In this document: positions 36,465 through 50,900 of the stretch, in pieces
How the letters are laid out: every line of letters starts with the position of its first letter
How positions within the stretch are numbered: position 1 is the stretch's first letter
Assembly: GCA_026545765.1 (NCBI GenBank)
Contig: JAIFAC010000007.1
Coordinates: forward strand, 1,116,001-1,180,000
From: Plantago major
Taxonomy: Eukaryota; Streptophyta; Magnoliopsida; Lamiales; Plantaginaceae
Length of the DNA: 64,000 nt
Direction of reading: 5' to 3'
Notes under the pieces: model-generated
Seen by the model: the letters and a program-made list of their open reading frames with translations, nothing else
Told to the model about the DNA's origin: nothing
Database searches by the model: none
Position numbers and translations under genes: made by a program

Positions 36465-39400
36465 GATTTATCATAGAACTAGAATTGAGAATTATGAGAA
36501 ATATCTTTCTATATTATTTATACCTTAAAATGTTGTGTGGAGTTGTTCCCTTTAAGTATATTTTCTAGTAGGTATAACCCAAGCTTTAACTATATGATAT
36601 ATGATATGTATCGCTCTTATACGCTGCAACCTAATATGTACTACTCACTATCTATATTATATGATGTTCTTTATCTACCGATGGGCTTCTCTTTATAACA
36701 AACACTACCTATGTTTTAATAATTTTCCATTACTTAGTAAGAGACATAGTATAGATCTTTCGCGTAACTAATTTCATTATTTTGGGTTAGTTCTATTCTT
36801 TAAAGGTAAATCTCTTGTTGTATGCAGTCTTCTATACTAGCCTATAAAAAAAAATAGGATTAAAGGAGTATAGTAAGTTACGTTATATAAATTTAATGGA
36901 GTATACTTGGTGTAAGTATGCCTATATAATATCACTAGAGTATTGGCACCTTCTTTCTTTTTTCTTCTAAGTTAGAGAGCATTCCTTGCTTTCCTTTTGT
37001 TCTCTTCTTGATATTATCTTTCCGTTTCTTTATCTTTATAGTCCTTCTCTTTTGTGTTATAGTAGTGAATGCTTATAAACACCTACCCTAACTCTTAGAT
37101 CATCTTAAATAATCTATATTAAATTCCATATGAAACTTGTGTACTTGTGTATTTGCCGTCTAACTATATTTACTAGAATTCTATTTTGATTCTATTTTGT
37201 GTGTAAAGCTCTTTATGTTGTATATCTACCAATTAAGAACTAATTAATTTGGGTATTAAGGTGAATATCTACTAATTAGACTAAACCCTTCTATGTATAG
37301 GTAACAAGGTGTATTGCTCACAACAAGGTAGAACTGAGAGAAAGTTAATGTTCCTAAAGTATGATTGCTTTGAAAAGAACAAGTACATAAAGAAAATAAA
37401 TAAGAGGTTGTATAAAGTCTAGGCTCTCCTCCCTTAAAAAATAATCTAACCTTTATTCTACCTTTTGAAAGAAAAACTCCTTTATTTATAGGGTAATCTA
37501 AGTATAAATTTCTAAGTACATGACATATCTCGCTTAGTATTTACATAACTATAATAAAGACATATGCCTATTTTATTTGGTGTACGTGAAATGTAACTAT
37601 CCCTTCCTAGGTTCTTTATGATATGTATTAGTAAGTGTCCTAATTAACTTAGTTAGAGCATATAGTGTGTTATGTTTGGAAGGAATCTATACATATGTTT
37701 CATAGTTTAGGTAAGTACAACATATAAAAATTTAATGTGTTATAGTAGCAAGGTAAGAGTCCACTCCTAAGTATATTTATTATTTAGCAGTATAACTAAG
37801 ACAAGACAAGATACACCCTTTAACAAACAATATTATATAGGTTCTATAAGCCAAATAAGATATCATGTACTACTTAATAACTTAACATACTAAGCAAAGA
37901 CAGAGAAAGGAGAGAGTATTCCTATTTTATTTAGATAACATTTTCTATATAGATTTTAGGAATGGTATTTACACGTATCAACTTGGTAAGGATCACACCT
38001 ATTTTTACTTATTATATTATACACTTTCAATAACTTCATATTAGTATACTTTTGGTTCTTTCCTATACATTACATATACCCCTGTACCCTTTTAATTGTC
38101 TAACTACAAAATATGGAAATATACTACCCAATGCTTAGATTCTTCCTTGGTTCACTATAAAAGAAGGAACTGAGATTAACTTGGTTTTATAGACTAATAA
38201 TGAAAATGATGAATATTACTAAGAAAGAGCACTACCTAAAATTAATATTTTTTGTGAGAGAAGGTATTATATATACTATTATACTATTAGAGAAGCGCTA
38301 TATATACCCTTTATCAATTTCTTATTCATGTTTGTCCTTTAATACCTTTACTCTTTCAACTTTAAAACGTCCTTTTTTTTTATTGCTGTTACTTTTCTGA
38401 GAATTGTTACAGGAAGAGAACAATCAATTTTAGGTGTCGTCAACTTTTTTTTTGTTTTGTCATGTGTATTCTTCTGTGATACCTGTGGATATAAGAGCCT
38501 TTTTTAGGTTAGGTAGAATTTTATAGAACTAAAACTGTAATTAAGTCTTAGTTTCGTCTAAATTAAATAAAGTACAACAAAAAAAAATGATATAGAATTC
38601 CATTAACGGGATAAATAACAAATAAGAGGTATAGTATAAAAGAAAGAGCAGCCGTGTAATATCCATCGCTTATTATAAAGAAGGTCCTTATTCGGTATAT
38701 GATATGGTGTACAATACTTTTTTGGTTTACTAAGAATGCGAAAGCGAAATCATAGAAATTGATCTTTGTGATTTTTTCGATGCCTATGAAGTCTAAATTC
38801 TTAACATCTCCATTCATATAGGTAAAAACAAGTCTATTTTTGGCGCGATCTTCTCATGTCATGTATGGATAAAAAATATCTAAGAGCAACCCTTTTTTTT
38901 TTGATGACGACAACACTTCTTATAGACTTATAGAAAATATGAATATTTCCACAAAGCAAGCGCCCACTCCTATTTCTAGGATTCATAGATATAGACTAAG
39001 ACTTTCACTTATTTCGCCAGAATTCTTTCCCTTTTTTCTTCGATTTGCCTAGTAAACATGTAAATAAAAATGTAATAAATATATGTATATAAATCCAAGC
39101 CCGCCTAAGGTAATAGATGTTAGAAGCTCTTTTCAAAATTCTAGTAAGGGAAGTAGTTTCAATATCACCAAAGCTAAATGCAAAAGTGCTGAAAATTACA
39201 TCAATTACATCTTTAATTAAAACCTTTTATCCTTTCCTTCTTTATTTCTTTTATCGCAATACCCTAGGTTTCCTTAGTCAATGCTTCTTTGCCGGACAAA
39301 TTAAGGGGAGTTTCTCAATTTCTAATAAATAACTTAATTACATCTGTTGTTGATTCTTTTATTTTGCCTTTTTCTCCAATTATGCATTGCTCTCTACGAA

Positions 39401-41362
39401 GTCTTTACGTATATTATAGATTACAGAGACGAAGAAAGGATAGATAAGTTAATCCTATAAGAAATGTTGAGCTTTTTCCCAGTTTCTATTTATACAAGTT
39501 ACATACACCAAAACGACTCTATTTTTTTATTTATTATGTCGAACTACTATAATATTTTCTAATATTTCTAATAGACTATTGCGTATTAATTGCTGTAAAC
39601 TGCATTTTTTAAGACACGAAAACATGTTTAATGAAAAACCTAGGTCATTACTTTTTTATTTAAACAACACTTTATTATGACTTCTTTGATATGTCTTGGT
39701 GATATTACTACAATCTTACTCACTCCTTGCCCCCTAACAGGATCTCTTCTGTTTAAGGTTCACGCTTTCCTTGTAGTCATACTTGGATAAGTTTTTACAT
39801 ATTTCTTTATTTTTTTACTAAATATAATTACTCCCTAGGTTTGTATCTTTTGAAACGGGGAAAGCTTTAAGATTATACTTAATCATATTTTTTGAATCAT
39901 TGAAGTAATTTCCTATGAAAACGTCTAGTCGTTTCAGAGAAACTATAGCTTGCTTTAAAAAGTTAAGAAGGTGTATTTATTCATTTTCATTCTACTCCGC
40001 AAAAAAAGAATAGGCACGCGCAATTGTCAACGCCTATAGTAAAGTAAGCAGCATTGCTTCGAAAACAAACAGCTTTTAAAGTATAGATTAAAATAAAAGG
40101 TAGACTTTGTAAATAAATCGTAGGATATGCCCTTCAAACTTCAAAGGATAGATGGATAATGGATAGAGGATTCCTGACAGAAAGTCAAGTAAAAGTTATA
40201 CAATACAACTATCAAGGATATAGAGATTGTAGCCTAGAAAGGAGGAAGTAATCAAAAAACACAAGGCAGGAAAATCAAAAAAGTAGAACGAACAACACCA
40301 GCAGACAACCAAGGATCTCTTTTTTCTTATGCGTATGTATGTATGTAAGATAGATCAAATATAGATTTTTACAGAGAAGAAAAGGAAGTAGGCCAGAAAG
40401 AAGATGACAAAAACGTGTAAATTGTAAATGCCTATAAAAATTATTATATTATAAGGAGGTGGTGCAAGAAAAGGAACTGCTTAGTAAAAACAACTCAAAT
40501 GGAATTGGAATAGAAGAAAATCATTCCACACATTGATTCAATTCTATAACCAAAATGAATTATACATAATTATATAGTAAGTAGTAAATAGAGAATTTCC
40601 CCGTCTAGGTTAGTAGTAATGCACTTATTATGTTATGGATTTATTCTCTGTAATACAACAAACAAGTAATAAAAGGTGTCTTTTATTTCTGGAGGTAAAC
40701 TTGTATACGTAGTTTCTCCAAAAGCTTTCTATTCAAGATTTTATTCTCGGTACGTAGACACCTAAAATTTTTATTTATAGTGTACGTTAATATTAGTAGG
40801 ATATACCTTAATGCGTGTTTCATTATCTTTTTTTTTCCGCCAAATGTAGAGAAACTTAATCCACGACTTCATTTTTTGGTTTTATAAAATATAAATCTCT
40901 TTCTTAAGAAGTCTTTTTATTCCTCTCTGGGAAAAGTCTTTATTCTCTACATGTCCTTATTAATTTTATTTCCAGGAACCTGCGTCACTTCGAAATTTTG
41001 TATCAAAAAAAAAGGTTAGAATAAAATTTCCTTACCTTTGTTTATGAATTTAATTTATAAAAAATCTAGAACGAACTGCATGCAAGGTTGTTTCATAGTA
41101 AACAATCTAGAGCTTCTAACCAATTCCTATTACATACAAATACAAAAATAGAAGACGCTTTTACTACTCCGAAGCTAATGTCGTCACTAGCAGAATAATA
41201 AAGATTGGAAATAACAACCTGTTCAAAGAAAGTATAGTCTACCGATTCTAGGATCTCTTAATATTAACGATTATTAAAGTATCAATATAATAACTTTCCT
41301 TACCAGCGTATAGTCAACAGAAACAGAGGAGTAAGGGCATATGAATTAGTCCAAAATTCGAC

Positions 41363-41386
41363 ATTATTATTATTATTATTTATTAT
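41363..41386. repeat. (TTA)n microsatellite
   Basis: About seven TTA/ATT trinucleotides with one imperfection. Confidence 0.8.
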
Positions 41387-44300
41387 CCTAGGTACATGGC
41401 TGCCTACTATGTACGTAAATATTGAGCTTTTTTTAATCCATCAGTACAGTAGACTCTTGAAGGGAAATTAAGACTAGAAATAGAACTTCTAAATAGATTT
41501 ATAAAGCGATAACCTAAGAGAGACATCCGTACATTTTTCTACATTCTATACATATAGTGAATAAATTTCCATCTAAATCTTATGGGACTTATTTTATTAT
41601 AGGCTACAAATACTCTATACTCACATCACAATGAAGCTAAAGCAAACCCAGAAGCTACTAACATGAAAAATTATAGAAGTTTTCAAGAGTTCCTGGTAAC
41701 ATGACAGGTCATACATACTAAGTAAGAATAATAAGTAAGATAAAAAACAGTCGCGGCTCGGTCAAAATAAGTGAAAGTTGGCTTAATAAACTTAATAAAT
41801 AAACAAAAGGCTTGCTTGGATTCTAGCAACTCCTTAGTACTGAGCACTTGTATACCAAAAATAAGGAAAACTTGTATAAAGCTAGCTATATTTTCTGGCA
41901 TATAAAAAATAAGAAATCTAAAGGCAATGTAGCAACCCCAAGGGTCCTTTACTTACTTTACTTACTTAATAAATTCTGCGTAAATCGAACATTCAAAACA
42001 TCCTATTGAATTGACTAAATTGAACGTATATTCCAAACGCAGTAAGATCTTGGAACAATAATGAATCTAAAAAAAAAAAGACAATAGGTTCCAAATAATA
42101 CATATGGCGGTTGATAATAAATACACGGATACAAAAATTCTAAAATGGTGTTCCCGGCGGGAAGAACTCACACGAGATAAAATCCATTCTTTTTAGAGAG
42201 ACAGGTGTAGAAGTACCTGAGTAAACTTTCTTCATGAGATAAAAAAGACTTAAATTCATGCCTTAATAATTAAGGTTAAAAATTCTCCTTCAAATCCTAG
42301 GTTATATTGTCCTTAACCTTTTAGTAATCTTGGGCAAAAAGCATAACTCTGAAGAAAGCCCTGTACTGAAAAAAATGTAGTCGTTATCCAAGCACCAAGC
42401 AGATGTATTTCTCTTTATTATATTAGTTAAATTCAAATTAGTGCTGTGTTTTTCTCCCTTTTCCTTGATTGTTACTAGACCGAAACCTAATTCTTTTCTC
42501 TGGGATTCCTTTATTAGCTGTTTAGTTTTGTGATAACTACTATATTACTTAATTAAGTACCTTTCGTAAGTATACTAGAATAGGTTGTGTATCTCCCCTC
42601 TTTATTTATCCTGGATAAATATGATAACTATGTGATTATTTAATGGAGTATGATTGATTAGAGAAGCAATTGTCTCGGCCTACAATCTGCTGTTTTTTAG
42701 GGTTCTTTGTCTTACTATGCAGAATGTGTTTAAACGGTTTATTATATTCTCTTTACCTGGTGGTGGAGTTTACAAACAAATCCTAGTTAGCACGTTTTGT
42801 TTTGTTACCGCCTTCTCTGTATATGCTGGTGTATTATCTCCTGCAACACTTTTATAGTATAGTCTCATTCTTTTATCTTGGGGAGTATGTATATTAAACC
42901 CCGGCAGATAGTTTCCATTATTATATTTACAACTATACAATAAACTATACAACATTTAGATCTTAGATATAGGTAATATTGCAGGCTTTCTGGCCAATCA
43001 TCTAAAATCCTTCCTTTTCTTTCTTCACTTTATATGAGGAGAGGCTTTTTTTATAGAATGTTGGGTTTTGGTTCCTGGATACTGAGTTATAAGTCTAAGT
43101 ACTGCTCTCTACACGGATACTGTTATTTTTTTCTAGTCAGTCCTCTTCCTAAGATTGAAACTTAACTTTGTTTATCTTATTTTTCTAAGGGAACACGAGT
43201 AGGAATAAACCAAGTTCTGAAACACTCACTCCTTGCTCTCATTTTTCTTGATCTAAAGGTAAAAATCATAAGTCGAGTATGTGGACGTTCACATTTAGCA
43301 TCATATTCATAATCCCTGACCAATTATAGGTTGGTTGTTCTTTGAATTTTTCTTACCAATCTCAAAGTACTGTGACATAAGGAGATATTACGTGGATTCT
43401 GGGTTGACCGAGTAAGAGTGTTTATTCCTATTTCTGTAGTTACCTCAGGATCTTCCTTATATTCCTATGTATGCTGTAAGTTTGGATTTCTTCCTTAGTT
43501 AAGGGCTTTACACAAGTTCTAGTTGCGAAAATTATATACAGTTAAGAAAGAAGTTTTCGTGAGTAGACGTGTCTCTTTTTCTCGTGCCTAATTGAAGTTC
43601 TCCGTGTCTATTCAGTACCTTATATTGCAGGAGGCCCTAAGTAACCAAAATGTTTCCACGCATAAATATGTAACTACTTCCCGTTCGTGTGAGAATGAGA
43701 TTTGAAAAACAAAAAAGTTTCATATTAAAGGCGATTTGACCCATATTACAAGGTAGTCCGAACTCACTAAAAATAAGTAAGGTATAGAATATTGGAATCG
43801 CGACAAGTAAAAACCACTTATGTTGTGGAGTAGGTTGTAGAGTAGATTGAAAAATGGTTATCACCCAGCCTTATTCCCTATTATCTCTCTTTCGACAAAG
43901 TTTAGCATAACAACTCTATTTGTCCTTATGGTCTTAGTAGTGTGATAATAAGCTATCTTCTTATAATTTCAATCTTTTATATTTAGTATAAGTCTCCTTT
44001 TTGTACTTTATAACCCTACTGATTAGAAATATCTAGTTTGTTCGTCCACCTCTGCCTACTACTATCCTGCCTATCCTGCTCTATTTCTTACTTGCTCCTG
44101 TTATCTATAGGTATGAAGCTTTGCTTGTATAATAAAATATAATAAAAGGTGGACAGTAGCTCTCTCTACTATATAAATAGCTAAGAGTGCATTATTTTTG
44201 TCTTACTTATAACTTTGTCTGTTGTATGTCTTTGCACAGTTGTCACCATTCTTGAATTGTTGCAAGTTTTGTTCTAATTCTTTTTCGACCTATACAGATA

Positions 44301-44763
44301 TAGATTCTGTTCCAAAAAATGACATATTTAAAAAATCGTACGGTATACTAGCAGTGAGTTCTAATAGATTAGAAAAGAATAGTGGTGCAGATAAATTTCT
44401 ATACTAGAAAACTAGAAGTTCCTTACTTCTGAGGTATTCCTAAAAACAGTTTCTAATTGAAAATGTAGGCTGAAAACTATTCTATCTACCTAATTGATCT
44501 TTTTGGCGATCTATTTCACTTAGACTTTTCTTTAATTATAGGTAGAAAATCTGGAGCAGCTTCTTCTAAAAGAAAAACTACAGGTGAAAAACAACCCAAC
44601 CCCCCCTTGTTGATTATAACCCGAAATATGCAATTCTTACAAGAGAAATAACACAATTAGATCTGATTCGTAAAGATTGAGTTTCTGTTCTTAGGAAGAA
44701 AGCATTATAATTAAGGCTACCTACCGCCGCTTTGTCTATAATCATAATCACCACGGCTATCAT

Positions 44764-44900
44764 GTAATAGGCCTGTATGTACTATGACTACCATGGTTGC
44801 ACGCACAGAAAGAAAAACCCTTTATATAATATATTTTTTATTATTAGATATACGACGATCTTAGAGTTCTCTATCTTGTTGTTATTCTTATTTTTTTATA
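44764..44900. repeat. Dispersed repeat C, copy 2
   Basis: Second copy of the element described at 15339-15480. It has GTAATAGGCCT, GACTACCATG, TTGCACGC and TTAGAGTTC in the same order, with a small internal gap. Confidence 0.65.
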
Positions 44901-47534
44901 TTATTATCTATCTATTTAAACAAATGATATAAGTCAGTAATTGTCATGACTCAGTTGTTAATGGACTACTATAAATATGTCTTGTAAAAGATCTTAGAAG
45001 AGAAGATGTGTTTTGTATATTTCTATGAATTAGAATGCCTTTAATATCTTTTATTATAACAAATTTCTCTATTATAGAATAGATTCTCTTTTTCTTCTAG
45101 GTGTCCTTATTATATTATTAAAACGTGATCGTAAGAAGACTACCCTTAATCTATTCTAAAAAAATACTAAATATTTAAATTCTTCGATTCGCCGGTTTCT
45201 AAATCCAAAAACTAAGGAAATTGAGAAAGTAATTTTAGCCCATTCGAAGTTTCTTCCTGTAAATACTATGTTCTACTTTTAAAATCACTAACTAGGTGGT
45301 GTAAGAATTCTTTGTTTCTTAGCTCTGTATACAGGATTTTTTCTTCTTATATTTGGCAGTGCTTCTTTCTTTTTTTTTCTTTAATAATGAATGATGATTT
45401 ACTTCTTATTCTTACACGAGAAAATAATATTTCTCTTCTAAAAGGCATTTTCCTAAATACATAAATAATCTATGTACTAATTTTTATTTTGTGTTTCTTA
45501 CAACATGAATTACTTCTTTTTGGTTATCGTTTTCAACGTATTTTATTTATGGCACTATAGTAAGAAGTTAGGGCTAGGTATAATTAAAAAGAGGTATATT
45601 ATAATAGTATATAAGAAAGAGCATAGATCAATATCTGGATTCTTTGTTACAAATTTTTGATCTTCTCTTATTCTATTCCAAGAAACAATTAAGTATAGAG
45701 ATTTACTAAGTAAGGAAAACCTTGCAGCAGGTAAGGATATATTGGTATTATAATCTCGTAACCCTTCTAGTCTAGGACTTAGTTTGGTCATTCTGTTGTT
45801 TTATTTTATTTCTTTTTATACGAAATTATTTCCAAACAAACAAGGTAAATTTTTTCTTTTATTTTATATACTGAGCACTTTATACTTAACTTATTCTCCT
45901 ATAGCATCAAGACATGTCTTTTTCCATATATCGACTACAAACTGTATGAATGTAGTATATGGCTTATAACAAATATTAAAGGTAACATAAGGTAATCCTG
46001 TTTCTATACAATTGATTGTTCACTCGCAAGGTTATATACATATACAAAACTATATTTAGAACGCATCAAATCCTGCATGTTATATAGATTAATACTACCC
46101 CTCCATATATAGAGTGAATCTTGCTTAACTTAATATTAATAGGATAATGAAAATAACGGGTATGTTCTTTTCCTTGTTCTAGCATATAAAAATGTATACT
46201 GCTGGTAGTTCCCTTCAATTCTTATAAGAGTTATAAGGAGTAATCCTTAGGTATAATATAAGTAACTATAAGTCTATATATACTATAAGACTATAAGTAA
46301 TTAATTCTCACAGTTCATATTATGTTGAATCACTTCTATGTTTAAAAAGTAAGGCATGTGTGACTCCTTATCTTGTTTACTCTATATATAGTATTTGTGT
46401 TTCTATATTCTAATTCTACCTTTTTATTCTCTTATCAATTACCTTGTACATCTAGTAACAATATCTACTTAGTTCTACTTTATTTATTCTCTATAGATTG
46501 TTTATATTCTTAATTACTATTCTCCTATATTTCTTTAAATGCTCTTACCAATAATCCCTTAATTATACTTAGAGGCTAAGCCTAGTCCTTAACTTATATA
46601 CCCTTATACAACTAACAAATTTAGGTTGAGTTAGCCTAATACAATAATAGTAATACCCTAAAAGTTTTATATGATCAATACAAGTAACAAAGGTTTTCTA
46701 AGTATACATGCCTTGGAAAAAGAAGAGAGGATATCTAATAACTTCTTAAGTATTAATAACTTCTTAAATATAATGTAGAAACGAGTTAACTAAGAAACAA
46801 AGGAAAGATAGGACCCACTTATTTATTATTTTTATATGCCTGTACTATTATAGTATAGTAGATTTATTACTAACCTTATATTATTTATTTATGTCTCTTC
46901 CTATTATGTCTTCCTAAGTAAATGCCTAGAACAAGCCTTACCTTATATATATTTATTTAGTACAAGGGTGACTTCCTTATTTCCTTTTTCTTTTTATTTA
47001 GGGTTTTCCTTTAAACAGGTCGAACTAAGAATAACAATTTATGGCACCAACAGCATTCTCACTTGTATATTTTTCTTTTGCTCAAAAGTTCTTTGCAGGG
47101 GAAAAACTCGCTCTAATATCTAATTATGCCATAAATATTATAGTTAACGGTGGTTATAAGTCAAGAAATATGTGTCTGTTTCTTTCTTTACATATAATAA
47201 ATAGAATAAATAGTAGTGGTAACTACGTCAAATTTTAAGACGAAATAATATACTTTTAAACTTTCCAGATTTTCTAGGAGTCATCCTTTCTTTCCAACCA
47301 AAACAAATTATGTCGAATTATAATAGATGATGATGCTAAATCCTTTCCACTTGCACTTTTTGATCTAAGAACTTTGGATTTTTGACAACAATAACTTCTA
47401 CTTAACAATAATATTTAACAACAACTTAGACACAAATATTATATACAAGTTATATAGTAAAAACATGCTAAAGTACAAAATATGTAAAATTTTACACACA
47501 AGCGTTGGCTAAGTCAAGATTTTAATAAAAAATT
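44901..47534. other. AT-rich gene-free stretch
   Basis: No gene is supported. From about 46.0 kb the sequence is TpA-rich. It contains an imperfect 18-bp tandem duplication at 46736-46771. Open stretches of 60-80 codons are chance-level. Confidence 0.55.
46736..46771. repeat. 18-bp tandem duplication
   Basis: Two copies of TAATAACTTCTTAAGTAT, the second differing at one position (TAAATAT). Confidence 0.8.
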
Positions 47535-47615
47535 ATGTAAGTCATTAAGAATATACTGAAAGGTAAAGAACTATCAAACATTATGATTTAATAGAGTTAG
47601 TATAGGAACATCTAT
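47535..47615. repeat. Dispersed repeat D, part 2, copy 2
   Basis: Matches 18454-18545 (AAGTCATTAA, then ATTATGATTT and TAGA). Here it lies about 70 bp upstream of part 1. Confidence 0.5.
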
Positions 47616-47682
47616 TGGGAAGTACTTTATTCTAACAAACAACGAGTGGATTTGAGCATTGATCTTTATCTAGCATAGTTTA

Positions 47683-47994
47683 TTGTATACCTTAACAATT
47701 ATAGAAATTATAGGCCTCTTCATAGTTTAGCTCATTAACGTATAGTAACAAGTAGTCCCTGTAATAGTGTTGTCTTCCATAGCTATTTCTTATTTCTTAT
47801 TAATTGTTTCTCTTAAAGGTTTCTTCTTTAGTTATGATAAGTATACTCCTTATAAATTCTTAGTTAGATTAGAAGTAATTATACGTAAGCCGTTATCCCT
47901 TAAACCATATTCATATACATACCTTGATTCAAGTACTATATTTTATACTATTTCATTAGAGGCAGTACTTGAATTTCTAGGCAAAGACATATAA
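47683..47994. repeat. Dispersed repeat D, part 1, copy 2
   Basis: The first 100 bp match 17691-17815. The stretch then runs into 75 codons open to 47994 on the plus strand, beginning at a TTG (SSIAISYFLLIVSLKG). The equivalent region of copy 1 has several stops. With no family match, no ATG and a T-rich composition, I treat the open stretch as a possible decayed remnant and not as a gene. Confidence 0.5.
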
Positions 47995-50900
47995 TACTCA
48001 TTTATTTAATTAAATAAAGGGTAGAAATAGAATTTAAAAATTAGATGAAGTATACTTAGTGCTATATTATTATAAAAGATGTCAAAAGGGAATATATGAT
48101 CGAATGAATTTCTTTTTATTGGAATTTCATTTAGCAAGATTTGTAATATAATATAGATGATTAGACATTGTTAATTAAGTACTCCATAATAAATTTATTA
48201 TTTATATAAAGTTATGGCATCCACTATGTAGTAATATAAAATCTATATTGGTACGTTCTTCACGAGTAATATAAGTATCTAGGTAAGAGGGTTGTGGCAC
48301 AATATTCATTATTGGTCAAAGCTAGGAGGTATTCTTCTTTTATAGTAATATCTACTTCCAGGGTATATATAAGATCATAATAACTACTTAGGGTTTAACT
48401 TGGGTAACACTTATCATGCATAGCAAGGTACAATTCTAAATTATATCAATAACCAATTCTAAGAGTAAACACTAGTATAACATATTTAAGAATGTATACT
48501 AGGAGTTGCTTCATATAGTGAGCGAATATTCTAAATAGTCAAGTTATGAAATAATATAAGAACAAAAAATAGAAAGTATATTTCCGACAATGACCGATAA
48601 TGTTTACTTTTCAGAGATAAAAGGAAAGGGATATTCCAACTGGGTCTTATAGAATATGGAGAGAATAGAGGCTTAGGCTAGACGTGAATTAACCCATTCT
48701 TATTTTTATATAAATTTTTAAAACGAGAAATGAAAGTACCCGAGGAAATTGACCAATCGAAATATAAATTAGAGTTAGATATTTTCGTAGAGGGAGTGGA
48801 AAACCAATTCAAAAATGATGAAGGAGTGAATTCTGAATATCGTAAACTAAAAAAAACTAAGGAAGGGCGTATGTAGGAAATATAATAATAAAGTACAATA
48901 CGAGAAAGCTAAAACCAAGATCTAGTATCTAAAGTCCCGGTGAAAAAATGTCAACGCCAAGAATAAATAACATAGGGTAGCTAATAACTCTTTATTTATT
49001 ATTTATTTACCTAATAATACTAATAATGTAAGATCATCAAGGAGACTAAAAATAAAATATAAGCTCTCAAAATTTTTTCTCTTATTTCGTTTTCATCTAT
49101 AATTCCAAAGTATTCTACGGATAAGTACCAAACCTACCATAAGTTTAAAAACTGGAATAAAAAGAAAATTCATTTTTGGGGTCTTTTCGACGTTGATAAA
49201 ATCATAGCATAAGTAAACGAAATACTAACAAAAGGAAGGAAGGATTAGAAGGAAAAATATGAATTTAGGTATAAATAAAATAATAATGGAAGAGAGATGC
49301 AGAGGTATAGTACAGATAAAATAGAATAATAATAAAGACAGATAAAAAAAAGCATAAGAGCAGACCTAAGCCAAATTTAAGTGAACTGATAATTATACAA
49401 ACAAAGTTGGAGTAGTAGCGCGAGTAGAAAAAGTCTAAGTTATAGACAGAATCTTTCTACGAGAAATCAAAAGTTACAAGATGAAATAGAGCAAAGCTAT
49501 ACCAGCGAACTATACATTAGATACAAATCTTATCTTTAAATTTCTTATATACGTGTAAAAAGAATGGGTATTTCTTATAAAATGTTTCTTCTGTGATGTG
49601 AACAAATGTCTATCTTTAGTTAGTTAGTTGAGCTGAACTCGATTCTCTCCTTTTTGTGACAGTTAAAAAAGAACTAGAATAATTAAAGTTAAGAAATGAA
49701 CTAATGAATCTTGTTACTAGGTACAATGGCATTGGAACATAATTTTTGTGTAAGTCTCTGCTTCGGGAACTAGCTCTATGACAGATGATTTCAGTTTCAT
49801 TTTCTGGATATATATAGGCTCAAACGTGAAGAAATCTTTAGTCATACTAGAAACTGCTGCCTTTATTTTCGTTTTTCTCGTTGATGAGATATGTAAATCA
49901 AATATATTGCTACTTACCTATAAGGGTATCTTTTTCTATTCGTATTATCTATCTTTCTCCTCTATTTGATGCGTGCTGCGTTCAATCAAGCTGAACTAAT
50001 TAAATAAATTTTTATAAATAAAGTAGAGACAGAGACAGCCAGGCAAAGGAATAGATAGAAAATAAAATAAAGTAGAACGAAACTGAGATAAATATGTAGA
50101 GTTCACTTGGACAACAGGATAAACACAATCTCTTACTTCTAGTTTAACAATTTAATGACTCGGATAACGACACAGGCAGGGAATTGGGATGCTGCTACAA
50201 ATTATAATTTACATTTTGGGAATAATTAACAATATTCTAGCACAAAGGGATTTATTGGTAAATTGTGGTGGATATCTGCTTATTAGATAAATAAACAGAA
50301 AAATACTTAAATTTAAAAGATTGCGAAAATGAAACTGGTGGGTATAGAACAAAGGGTAGAATTTAGAGGAAATATAGGCACGTGTGGGAAATCCAAGTAT
50401 TAACTAAGACCAATTGATGTTGATCTTAAGAAAGCAGTACTTACTCTTTTATTAATTATTACACGAGAAAATCTTATATTGTAACAGGTATATCGTTATA
50501 TTTCAAATTCAAAAGAGGTTATAACTTAATTTAAGACTATAGGTACGTATACTTCTTCGTCTTTACCGAGGTATTTTTTCTTTTCATAATTCAAAGCTTA
50601 GAATATATTGTATTATGTTTAGTTCTCTAAAATAAAAGTTAATAGGTATGTAATAATCCTTCCCTTATATGACCCTTTCTATCTTCTAGTTAATATAGGT
50701 ACTACTTAAATATTTCTTATACTTCGAACAGGATACCACTATAGTCAGTCGTACGTTTCAACACATCTAACGGAATATGATAATTCTTAACCAAAACAAA
50801 TGTACTCCTGTAGTATTTGTGAGAGGAGAAGAGAAGTAAACTATGTAATATCTTTTATAGAAATAACCAAGATCAAAAGGGAAAAAATAAGATATAAGTG

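Larger units (their letters stand above)
35554..44760. other. AT-rich gene-free stretch
   Basis: No gene is supported. Open stretches reach at most about 84 codons (minus strand, 38563-38817) and lack any recognisable motif. To about 38.4 kb the sequence is TpA-rich. After that it carries more CA/TG and longer A or T runs. It contains TA and AAT microsatellites near 35.7 kb and 41.36 kb, an exact 13-mer at 36452 and a CAACGCC core at 40028. Confidence 0.55.
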
